A stretch of DNA of 44,948 nucleotides from CAYNVS01 sp964400725. Its GTDB lineage: Bacteria > Myxococcota_A > SURF-8 > CAYNVS01. A model generated the notes under the pieces. It had not been told where the DNA came from. It saw only the letters and a program-made list of their open reading frames with translations, and did not search any database. How positions within the stretch are numbered: the stretch's first letter is position 1; each line of letters opens with the position of its first letter. Below are positions 1 to 6,370 of this stretch, piece after piece. Both the position numbers and the translations under genes were made by a program. Where the stretch lies: positions 1 to 44,948 of the forward strand of contig CAYNVS010000024.1 in assembly GCA_964400725.1 (NCBI GenBank), given 5' to 3'.

Positions 1-892
1 CGCCGGTGAGGATGGCGATGTCTTCGAGCATGGCCTTGCGGCGGTCGCCGAAGCCCGGAGCCTTGATGGCGGCGGCGTTGAGCACTCCGCGGATTTTATT
101 GACGACCAGAGTCGCCAGCGCTTCGCCTTCGAGGTCTTCCGCGATGATAAGAAGGGGCTTGCCCATTCTGGCGACCTGTTCGAGCAGCGGAAGAATGTCT
201 TTCATCGCGCTGATTTTCTTGTCGTAAATAAGAATGAGCGGTTCGTTCTGGGCGATTTCCATTCTCTCGGCGTCGGTGATGAAGTACGGGGAGATGTATC
301 CCTTGTCGAACTGCATACCTTCGACGAACTCTTTGCTGGTCTCGAGTCCCTTGCCTTCTTCGACCGTGATTACGCCGTCTTTGCCGACTTTTTCCATGCA
401 CTCGGCGATGATGTTGCCGATGGTGGCGTCGCCGTTGGCGCTTACTATTCCGACCTGAGCGATTTCTTTGTGGTTCTGCACTTCGGTGCTGAAAGTCTTA
501 AGCTCGGCGGTGATTCTCTCGACGGCCTTTTCGATGCCGCGCTTGAGATACATCGGGTTGTGTCCGGCGGCCACCATGCGCAGACCTTCGTTTACGATGG
601 CCTGAGCTAAAACGGTGGCGGTGGTGGTGCCGTCGCCGGCGACGTCGCTGGTTTTGCTGGCGACTTCGCGGACGAGCTGGGCGCCCATGTTTTCGAGCTT
701 ATCGGCAAGCTCTACTTCTTTGGCTACCGTTACGCCGTCTTTGGTTACGGTCGGGGAGCCGTAGGCTTTTTCGATGCAGACGTTGCGGCCTCTGGGGCCG
801 AGGGTAACTTTAACCGCGTTGGAAATCGCGTTCACGCCGGCGAGAAGCTTCCTTCTTACTTCGTCGGAATAGGCTATGGTCTTCGCTGCCAT
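1..892 (-). CDS. groEL: Chaperonin GroEL (60 kDa, Hsp60), C-terminal part outside window
   Basis: This is the ATP-driven cytoplasmic folding chaperonin that works with GroES. About 297 N-terminal residues are present, covering the first equatorial part, the intermediate domain and most of the apical domain. Visible family motifs include KVTLGPRGRNV near the start, the nucleotide-binding AGDGTTTATVLAQ, VEGMQFDKGYISPYF and KAPGFGDRRKAML. The start is the ATG at 892-890, preceded by an AGGAG ribosome site, and the N-terminus MAAKTI fits the family. It lies 58 bp downstream of groES on the same strand, so the two form the usual groESL operon. The gene is truncated only by the window edge; no internal defect is seen. 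Confidence 0.98.
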   Translation of the reverse strand, partial: MAAKTIAYSDEVRRKLLAGVNAISNAVKVTLGPRGRNVCIEKAYGSPTVTKDGVTVAKEVELADKLENMGAQLVREVASKTSDVAGDGTTTATVLAQAIVNEGLRMVAAGHNPMYLKRGIEKAVERITAELKTFSTEVQNHKEIAQVGIVSANGDATIGNIIAECMEKVGKDGVITVEEGKGLETSKEFVEGMQFDKGYISPYFITDAERMEIAQNEPLILIYDKKISAMKDILPLLEQVARMGKPLLIIAEDLEGEALATLVVNKIRGVLNAAAIKAPGFGDRRKAMLEDIAILTG

Positions 893-950
893 GGTAATCT
901 CCTTTCAAGAGGTAAATGTATTAAAAGTTAAATTTATTTATTGACTTGCG

Positions 951-1241
951 TTATTTCTCGATTACGGCGAGAATATCTTCCTCGCGAAGGATGAGGTATT
1001 CCTCGTCCTTAAATTTTACGTCGTTTCCGGCGTATTTGCCGAAGAGAACCATGTCGCCCTCTTTGACGTCGGGCTTAACTTTGGTTCCGTCTTCCTTGGT
1101 TTTGCCGGGGCCGACGGCCACGACGCTGCCCTGAATCGGCTTCTCTTTGGCGGTGTCGGGTATGATGATGCCGCTGGCCGTTCTGGTCTCTTCTTCCATG
1201 CGTTTGACGATGATTCTGTCGTTCAACGGACGTAACTTCAT
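951..1241 (-). CDS. groES: Co-chaperonin GroES (10 kDa)
   Basis: This is the heptameric lid that caps GroEL and is essential for chaperonin folding in the cytoplasm. It has 96 residues, the normal length. The N-terminal MKLRPLNDRIIVKR, the mobile loop around TASGIIIPD, the central VVAVGPGK and the C-terminal YLILREEDILAVIEK are all typical. An AGGAGG ribosome site lies just upstream of the ATG. It is the first gene of the groES-groEL operon and is transcribed from the promoter at 1353-1380, which leaves a leader of about 100 nt. Confidence 0.98.
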   Translation of the reverse strand: MKLRPLNDRIIVKRMEEETRTASGIIIPDTAKEKPIQGSVVAVGPGKTKEDGTKVKPDVKEGDMVLFGKYAGNDVKFKDEEYLILREEDILAVIEK

Positions 1242-1352
1242 TAGCTCCTCCTTCTAACTGGTAAAAGTGATAGGTTGAAAAATATCAACAAAATAAATGG
1301 TTTAAAAAGAACCGTAAAAAAATTGCCGTTAAGCAACCTCTCATGGAAGGCA

Positions 1353-1380
1353 AATATAAACAGCGGTTTACCGCTGTCAA
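1353..1380 (-). promoter_or_regulatory. groESL promoter with perfect dyad in the spacer
   Basis: On the minus strand a consensus -35 TTGACA (plus 1375-1380) is followed after 16 bp by TATATT (plus 1353-1358). An 18-bp dyad, ACAGCGG-TTTA-CCGCTGT (1360-1377), has perfect 7-bp arms, fills the spacer and overlaps the -35. That is a classic repressor-operator position. It does not resemble the CIRCE element bound by HrcA. Promoter assignment is from base pattern; the regulator is unknown. Confidence 0.75.
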
Positions 1381-1517
1381 CACGGGCAGGCGTATTTTTT
1401 GCGCTAATTTTGGCCTTGCGCGGTTCGTTATATATTCTAAACCAATCTTAAAGCTCGCGAGACGAGATATAACCGCTCAATCCCTATGGAATTTTTGCAA
1501 GAAAAATAACTAAATTT

Positions 1518-1556
1518 TATAAAACTCCGCGTTTCTCCGCGTCCTTAACGGCGTTT
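1518..1556 (+). repeat. Dispersed intergenic repeat, copy A (degenerate)
   Basis: A TA-rich lead is followed by ACTCCGCGTTTCTCCGCG and TCCTTAACGGCGTTTA. It matches the pattern of copies at 12222-12261 and 38591-38632: A-run, TCCGCG, a second CCGCG, CCTT or CCTC, then GCGGTTT. This copy is the most diverged, with GGCG where the others have GCGG. It sits in the 413-bp gene-free stretch 1242-1654 between the divergent groES and tmk, which otherwise holds only the two promoters. Confidence 0.5.
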
Positions 1557-1618
1557 ATACAAACCGGGAACGTTTTGTAATATAGACGAATCGACGAATC
1601 GCGTTGAAAATTCTTTTT

Positions 1619-1647
1619 TTGACCGATTGCCGGCTATAAGTTATAAT
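1619..1647 (+). promoter_or_regulatory. tmk promoter, near-consensus sigma-70 type
   Basis: TTGACC (1619-1624), a 17-bp spacer and a perfect TATAAT (1642-1647). Transcription would be expected to begin about 7 nt after the -10, at about 1654, which is the base before the tmk ATG at 1655. The transcript therefore appears to be leaderless or nearly so. Confidence 0.8.
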
Positions 1648-1654
1648 AGCTTTT

Positions 1655-2284
1655 ATGTTCATAGTATTTGAAGGAATAGACGGAGCGGGCACGACAACGC
1701 ACAGCAGGCTGCTTGCGGAGTGGCTTACGCGCGTTTGCGGCCGCGAATGCGAGCTTACGTTTCAGCCTTCAAGCGGGCCGATTGGCGCGATGATAAAGCA
1801 AGCGCTAAAAGGAAACGGCGCGTTTGAGCCGCACCCGCTCGTTATGGCGCACCTCTTTATGGCCGACAGACAGGAGCATTTGAACCGAGTAATCGAGCCC
1901 GCGCTGGCGCAGGGCAAAACGGTAATCTGCGACAGGTACAACTATTCCACGCTCGCCTATCAGGGCGTCGAACTGCCGCTTGAATGGCTCGCCGAAACGT
2001 CGAAGTTTTTTCGTCAGCCCGACTTGGTGATTTTTCTCGACATCGACCCTAAAACGTCGCTCGAACGGATAAAAAAAGACGGTCGGGGCGGCGAAATTTA
2101 CGAATACGAAGACTTTTTAAACAAGGTTCGCGAGAATTATCTGAATATTTTCGCGTTGCAGCGGTCTTATAAGTTGTTGACCGCGGACGCCGGACTGCCG
2201 ATAAGCGCCGTTCAGGAGATAATCCGAACTGAATTGTCGGCTATGGCGGAAGCGGAGCGAAGAGGTATTATTAATGGTCGTTAG
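1655..2284 (+). CDS. tmk: Thymidylate kinase with altered Walker A
   Basis: This enzyme phosphorylates dTMP to dTDP with ATP in the cytoplasm, for dTTP synthesis. The 209 residues fit the family. The N-terminal MFIVFEGIDG, the DRY motif in VICDRYNYSTLAYQG and a LID-like RIKKDGRGGEIYEYE segment are recognisable. The Walker A loop reads GIDGAGTTTHS, so the usual invariant lysine (GKT/GKS) is threonine; the DNA, ACG ACA ACG, is unambiguous. No ribosome site precedes the ATG, consistent with leaderless translation from the promoter at 1619-1647. The 3' end overlaps the next gene by 11 bp. Family assignment is firm, but activity with the altered P-loop is uncertain. Confidence 0.9.
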   Translation: MFIVFEGIDGAGTTTHSRLLAEWLTRVCGRECELTFQPSSGPIGAMIKQALKGNGAFEPHPLVMAHLFMADRQEHLNRVIEPALAQGKTVICDRYNYSTLAYQGVELPLEWLAETSKFFRQPDLVIFLDIDPKTSLERIKKDGRGGEIYEYEDFLNKVRENYLNIFALQRSYKLLTADAGLPISAVQEIIRTELSAMAEAERRGIINGR

Positions 2285-2990
2285 CGGCAGCAGGAAGAAA
2301 GCTTTGTTAATCGCGGCGGCAGCCTGCGCGGTTTTGTCCGTTTTGTTTGCGCTTCTCGACGCCAAGGCCGATTTCAAGGTCAAGGAAGGAGAAGTCGCCG
2401 AGTTCTTCGGCCTGCCGCCTCTGCTCGCAAAAAAGGGCGAAGGCGGACTGGTCAAGATAACCAACTTCGTCGGCGAGGACGCCGCAAACCCCAAGAAGCT
2501 GCTGTTGGTAAACTTCTGGGCGTCGTGGTGCGCGCCGTGCAAAAAAGAAATGCCCGCGCTTGAGAAATTGTACGGAAAGTACAAGGACGAAGGCGGCGAA
2601 GGCAAAGGACTCATGGTTCTTTCCGTATGCGTCGATACCGACCCTGAAGGGCTTGAAGCCGCCAAGAAGTTCGCTGCGGAGAACAAGTTCAGCTTTCCGG
2701 TTCTGGGCGGCGGATACGTGGCTTTGATGCTTAAAAATTACTTCGACGGCAACATAAATCTGCCGGCGATGCTGTTCGTTGACAAAGATCAAAAGGTTCT
2801 GAAAGCGGTTTCCGGCTACAACGAAGCGAACGAAGAGGCTTTGGAGAACGAAGCGCGCGGCTATCTAGGCCTGCCGCCGCTTGAGAAAAAAACGGACGAG
2901 AAGAAAGCCGAAGCCGAGGTTAAGCCCAAAGAAGGAGAAAAGAAAGACAAGGCCGAAAAGCAAAAGAACGCGAAGGAAAAGAAAAACTGA
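2274..2990 (+). CDS. TlpA-like membrane-anchored thioredoxin-fold protein
   Basis: Probable periplasmic thiol-disulfide oxidoreductase of the TlpA/ResA type, which reduce or isomerise disulfides in exported proteins. The 238 residues comprise a short basic N-terminus, one hydrophobic segment (about 9-27), a thioredoxin fold with the WCAPC active site at 85-89 and LLLVNFWAS before it, and a cis-Pro region NLPAMLFVDK. A tail of about 30 residues rich in Lys and Glu follows and lies outside the family fold. The start is an ATG overlapping the tmk stop by 11 bp, with GAAGAGG upstream. Coupling to tmk looks positional, not functional. The specific substrate is unknown. Confidence 0.88.
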   Translation: MVVSGSRKKALLIAAAACAVLSVLFALLDAKADFKVKEGEVAEFFGLPPLLAKKGEGGLVKITNFVGEDAANPKKLLLVNFWASWCAPCKKEMPALEKLYGKYKDEGGEGKGLMVLSVCVDTDPEGLEAAKKFAAENKFSFPVLGGGYVALMLKNYFDGNINLPAMLFVDKDQKVLKAVSGYNEANEEALENEARGYLGLPPLEKKTDEKKAEAEVKPKEGEKKDKAEKQKNAKEKKN

Positions 2991-3041
2991 GCGCATAGAT
3001 GATGAATTTAACTTGAAACAAGTCCATTATAGGAGGAAAAA

Positions 3042-3587
3042 ATGAAAAAGATACTGGCTCTTGCCATAGCCGCCGCGGCGCTGTGTTTGGCGGGCTCGCT
3101 TTTCGCCGCCGACGGTAAAAAAGTGATAATCAACGAGCTGAAGGCGACCGGAGTGAACGCCGACACCGTAGCGACGCTGGGCGAAATTCTCTGCACGCAC
3201 TTTACAAACGCGGCCAAGGATATGAACGTCGTCTGCTCCGCCGACGTAAAAGTCGTTCTTCAGAGCAAAAACGAAGAAGCCCTCATGGGAAGCTGCAACG
3301 ACGATAAATGCTACGGGCAGCTCGCGAAGGCTCTCGAAGCCCAGTACGTCCTGACCGGCAGCGTCGGCAAGGTGGGCGATCAGTTCGTTATCAACCTTAC
3401 GGTAATCGACGCCGAAAAGGGGACGAGCGCGGCGCGCGCGTCCGCGAACGCGGCCAAAGAAGGCGATCTCATCGACGGAATTAAAAAAGCCGCCGACGAC
3501 GCGATAAAGAGCCTTAAAGAAGCTCTAAAAAAGAACGAAAAGAAAGAGGAAAAAAAGGAAGAGAAAAAGGACGAAAAGAAAAAATAG
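3042..3587 (+). CDS. Exported protein with TolB-N/CsgG-like fold, Lys/Glu tail
   Basis: No named function. The 181 residues begin with a clear signal peptide cut near LFAAD. The mature domain runs from VIINELKATGV through LGEILCTHF, a two-cysteine segment (SCNDDKCYGQLAKAL), EAQYVLTGSVGKVGDQFVI and a final strand NLTVIDAEKGT. This pattern, with a small alpha/beta domain and a conserved 'GxV...xxhxxxLxxxD' core, resembles the N-terminal domain of TolB and related myxobacterial periplasmic proteins. The C-terminus is a run of Lys and Glu. AGGAGG precedes the ATG. A related domain begins the protein at 24979-27126. The fold assignment is inference. Confidence 0.75.
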   Translation: MKKILALAIAAAALCLAGSLFAADGKKVIINELKATGVNADTVATLGEILCTHFTNAAKDMNVVCSADVKVVLQSKNEEALMGSCNDDKCYGQLAKALEAQYVLTGSVGKVGDQFVINLTVIDAEKGTSAARASANAAKEGDLIDGIKKAADDAIKSLKEALKKNEKKEEKKEEKKDEKKK

Positions 3588-3689
3588 TCCGGTTTCTCAG
3601 CCTTTACTGGTTTCGCATTTAACGCGAGAGGCGGCGCCTCGACGAGACGCTCCTCCCGCTTTGTTTTATCCGCCCCTTCCGGAGGACGC

Positions 3690-4256
3690 ATGGCTGTGGC
3701 ATTAATCGTAATGGCCGTTATTCTGGCTCTTATTATGGCGGTAATTATTTACTCCATAGTTATTTACAACGGGCTTGTCGCGCTTAAAAACAACATCGAC
3801 AAGTCGTGGAGCAACATCGACGTTCTGCTCAAACAAAGGTTCGACGAGCTTCCCAAGCTGGTTAAAGTCTGCGAAGGATACATGAACCACGAGCGCGAAA
3901 CGCTTGAAGCGGTGATAAAAGCGCGCTCCATGCTGCAAAGCGCCGGCGGCGAAGAAGCCGCCATGAACGCGCAGAACGCGATAAGCGGAGCGCTGCGCTC
4001 GCTGTTCGCGGTGGCGGAGCGCTACCCCGACCTGAAGGCCGACGCGGGCTTCAGGCAGCTTCAGGGGCGCGTAACCGAGATAGAAAACGCCATAGCCGAC
4101 CGGCGCGAGCTTTACAACGAATCGGCGAACATTTACAACACGCGCATCGAGAGCGTCCCCGACGTCTTCATCGCGCGCATGTTCAATTACGGCCCGCGCA
4201 AACTCTGGGAGATTGAGCCCGAACACCGCAGGGACGTGGAAATCAAGTTCGGTTGA
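3690..4256 (+). CDS. lemA: LemA family protein
   Basis: LemA proteins are membrane-anchored helical-bundle proteins of unclear role, often linked to envelope homeostasis. The 188 residues show an N-terminal membrane helix (about 3-25), then the family signature YNGLVALKNNIDKSWSNIDV, QRFDELPKLV and a coiled helical region. The C-terminal YNTRIESVPDVFIARMFNY matches the conserved end. GGAGG sits before the ATG. Unlike many loci there is no adjacent TPM-domain or M48 peptidase gene. It ends at the bidirectional terminator that separates it from the convergent VKOR gene. Confidence 0.93.
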   Translation: MAVALIVMAVILALIMAVIIYSIVIYNGLVALKNNIDKSWSNIDVLLKQRFDELPKLVKVCEGYMNHERETLEAVIKARSMLQSAGGEEAAMNAQNAISGALRSLFAVAERYPDLKADAGFRQLQGRVTEIENAIADRRELYNESANIYNTRIESVPDVFIARMFNYGPRKLWEIEPEHRRDVEIKFG

Positions 4257-4270
4257 TAAGCCCGGCGGCA

Positions 4271-4303
4271 AAAAAATAAGCGGCCAAATGGCCGCTTTTT
4301 TAT
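4271..4303. terminator. Bidirectional rho-independent terminator
   Basis: AAGCGGCC (4278-4285), loop AAAT, GGCCGCTT (4290-4297) form a perfect 8-bp stem. An A-run lies on the left and a T-run on the right, so it can stop both lemA (plus) and the convergent VKOR-DsbA gene (minus). The VKOR stop codon lies inside the T-run. Confidence 0.9.
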
Positions 4304-5727
4304 TTTCCCTGTTGTTCCAATTGTTTTTCTTTTTCGAGAAATTCCGTCTCCGCGTCTTTGGGCAGCGGCGGCTTATAGTCGGGATTTTGGCCGTTGAGGA
4401 GTTTTATGATTTGAATCAATTCCTTAGGGCCGGCGGGCAAAATAATAAGCCTGTCGTTGATAAGCAGCGTGGGGGTGCCGTCGATTTTAAGGCGCAGCCC
4501 TTCTTCGACGTCTTTCAGCGTTTTGATATGCGCGTCGTTCGACGGGTCTTTCATGCAGTTTTCCACCGCTTTAAACTTCAATCCCATCTCTTCGGCGATA
4601 GACTTAAAAGTCGAGTCGTCCTCCAGCTCGCGGTATTTTTCGTGAAGTTTGTCGGAGGCTTTCCAGTAGTCGCCGCCGTTGGCCGCCGCGCAGCGGGCGA
4701 AATACGCCGCGTCGCACGAAGCCTGATGGAAACGCCGCCCTTTCAGCAGAGGGTTGCAGTGATGATCGAGCGGATAGTCCTTGCGGACGACCTTCAGGTC
4801 TTTGACCTGCTCGGCCACGTCCTTCAGAGCTTTTTCCATTTTTACGCAGAACGGACACTCGTAGTCTGTGAAGATGTAAAGCGTCGTTTTGCCGTTCGGG
4901 TTGCCCAGAATAAGGCCGGAATCGGAGGGGATTAATTCCTTGGGCAGAGGCTCGGACAAAAACATTCCCCACATCCTCTTCATCCGGTCTATGTCTTTTT
5001 GCTTTTCCTTGTCCGAAAGCTCGGTTCCCTTGTTTTCAGCGTCTGGGGAGGGAGCGTGGTCGGCTTTTTCGGTCTTTTCGGCCTTTTCTATTTCGGCCTG
5101 CTTTTTATTTATTTCATCGACCTTTTTCTTGGTCTCTTTCTCTTTCGCCGCAACGCCCAAAATCATCCCCGCCGAGACCGCCGCGCACAGAGCCGCTACC
5201 GCCCATACCTTCATGTTCGCAATCCCTTCCTTCGCAAAAAGAATCGCCAGTCTTAAACGCCCCGCAACGCCGCCCTCGGCGATTTTATGCGTGTAAACAA
5301 AGGCGAGAGTTGCGTTTATAACCGCGGTGATGTAGAAACCGATGCAGATGGGGCACGGAACTTTTACGACGAACGTAAGAAGAGTCGCCATAAATACGGC
5401 GTAGGCGACGCCGAAAACGGTTTGAAAGAAAAGAAACGACATTATGCGCCCGCGCCGATTTTTAGAGAGCAGCGCCGACGTCCATACCGCAAGAAGAACG
5501 ACGTGATATATCGCTCCCCACGTTCCGTTGGATACGCCGAATATTTTTCCCCAGCTTCCGCAAATGGCGCTCGTGCAGCTGCTCGCGTCGCCCGTCCCGA
5601 TTTTGCAGAAGTCGCTTTTAAGCAGGCCAAGCGGACAGTCGACGCTCATCGCCATCGCCTTGAAACAGACGATCAGCCCCGCTATTCCGGAAACGACGAG
5701 AAGATAAAAGGTTATTTTCTTAAGCAT
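4300..5727 (-). CDS. VKOR-DsbA fusion: vitamin K epoxide reductase plus thioredoxin domain
   Basis: This single protein makes disulfides in the periplasm. The VKOR half reoxidises its partner using membrane quinone, and the DsbA-like half passes the disulfide to substrates. Of 475 residues, about 1-150 hold four membrane helices with the loop cysteines C51 and C56 and the active-site CPIC at 125-128. A further helix lies at about 172-192, followed by a Lys/Glu/Ala-rich linker (197-250). The thioredoxin-like domain has CPFC at 291-294 and a cis-Pro GTPTLLIN. Extra cysteines occur in the DsbA half. Start codon ATG with a strong promoter 47 bp away (5774-5802). Fusion of the two activities is known in other bacteria. 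Confidence 0.93.
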   Translation of the reverse strand: MLKKITFYLLVVSGIAGLIVCFKAMAMSVDCPLGLLKSDFCKIGTGDASSCTSAICGSWGKIFGVSNGTWGAIYHVVLLAVWTSALLSKNRRGRIMSFLFFQTVFGVAYAVFMATLLTFVVKVPCPICIGFYITAVINATLAFVYTHKIAEGGVAGRLRLAILFAKEGIANMKVWAVAALCAAVSAGMILGVAAKEKETKKKVDEINKKQAEIEKAEKTEKADHAPSPDAENKGTELSDKEKQKDIDRMKRMWGMFLSEPLPKELIPSDSGLILGNPNGKTTLYIFTDYECPFCVKMEKALKDVAEQVKDLKVVRKDYPLDHHCNPLLKGRRFHQASCDAAYFARCAAANGGDYWKASDKLHEKYRELEDDSTFKSIAEEMGLKFKAVENCMKDPSNDAHIKTLKDVEEGLRLKIDGTPTLLINDRLIILPAGPKELIQIIKLLNGQNPDYKPPLPKDAETEFLEKEKQLEQQGK

Positions 5728-5773
5728 TTACAACCGCCTTGTTTCAATACGGCCAAAAGCGTCATTAAACTAA

Positions 5774-5802
5774 TGTATAAATTGAGCGCGGTTATATGTC
5801 AA
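5774..5802 (-). promoter_or_regulatory. Promoter of the VKOR-DsbA gene
   Basis: Minus strand: consensus -35 TTGACA (plus 5797-5802), 17-bp spacer, -10 TATACA (plus 5774-5779). The expected start is near 5767, giving a leader of about 40 nt. No operator-like repeat overlaps it. Confidence 0.75.
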
Positions 5803-6164
5803 TAGAGCGTATAATTTTGCGCAAATTTAATTTAACGCCCGCTTATCGCGGCGGGAAGGCGGACGCGCCTTTCAGCCGGAATTGTAAAAAAACGCGCAGG
5901 CCGCGCGGCGCGGAGATTAATTAAAATTAATTTCGCTCTCATATTTATTTTTAACCCGCCGAGCATGCGCCGCTTATAAAATACATTATTAATTATAGAA
6001 AAAGAATTGACTTTGTCTGCGGAATGAATTAAATAAATTTAATAAAAAATTCTTATAACTAGTTATTTTGATATTTTGACATTTTTGCGCCGCGAAGTTC
6101 ATTTTGAGATACGTTTCTGAATTCGGGCGGTTACGCGCCTTTTCAACGGGTATTCAACGCCGTT

Positions 6165-6180
6165 ATACTATATCTTGTGT
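6165..6180 (+). promoter_or_regulatory. NrdR box 1 (imperfect)
   Basis: ATACTATATCTTGTGT matches 14 of 16 positions of the known NrdR-box consensus acaCwAtATaTwGtgt. It overlaps a -10-like TATACT (6164-6169). It starts 42 bp before the core of box 2, about four helical turns, so both face the same side of the DNA. NrdR is the ATP/dATP-sensing repressor of ribonucleotide reductase genes; its gene is not in this window. Confidence 0.75.
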
Positions 6181-6204
6181 TTAACATGCCTTATTAAGTT
6201 TTTT

Positions 6205-6224
6205 AACCACAATATATTGTGGTT
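6205..6224 (+). promoter_or_regulatory. NrdR box 2 (perfect 20-bp palindrome)
   Basis: AACCACAATATATTGTGGTT is its own reverse complement over 20 bp, and its core CCACAATATATTGTGG (6207-6222) fits the NrdR consensus closely. It lies 147 bp upstream of the first nrdJ start codon. The target gene, a class II ribonucleotide reductase, is exactly what NrdR controls in other bacteria. Confidence 0.9.
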
Positions 6225-6370
6225 TCTCTTGACAACCAACCAAGAGGGCGCTAAACCCATATATCAGTAAGCTAAAAAATTACATCATAAATTATTTTTC
6301 ATAAAGAATTGCCGCAACGTTCTTTAAAAGGTTACTGTCGTCTAAAAACAAAAGCAAACGGAGCTATAAA

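Larger units (their letters stand above)
5728..6370. other. 643-bp gene-free region between VKOR-DsbA and nrdJ
   Basis: This AT-rich divergent intergenic region holds the VKOR promoter and the two NrdR boxes. A minor inverted repeat, ATTAATT-AA-AATTAAT, lies near 5917. TTGACA occurs at 6076-6081 and 6229-6234 but neither has a convincing -10 on the plus strand; TATACT at 6164-6169, inside the first NrdR box, is a candidate nrdJ -10. No tRNA, cobalamin riboswitch or small reading frame with coding character was seen. Confidence 0.6.

Noticed and set aside
1242..1654. CIRCE element before groES
   Set aside because: No TTAGCACTC-N9-GAGTGCTAA or close variant; the dyad present has a different sequence and spacing.
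3588..3689. GAGGCG-G-CGCCTC inverted repeat before lemA
   Set aside because: The loop of one base cannot form a normal hairpin, there is no T-run, and it is probably chance in GC-rich sequence.
5287..5805. Long plus-strand open frame of 172 codons
   Set aside because: It is antisense to the VKOR membrane region, whose motifs and helices are clear; the plus-strand product is Arg-rich and has no family features.
6225..6370. Possible cobalamin riboswitch before the B12-dependent reductase
   Set aside because: No B12-box core or supporting stems could be found; the NrdR boxes explain regulation better.
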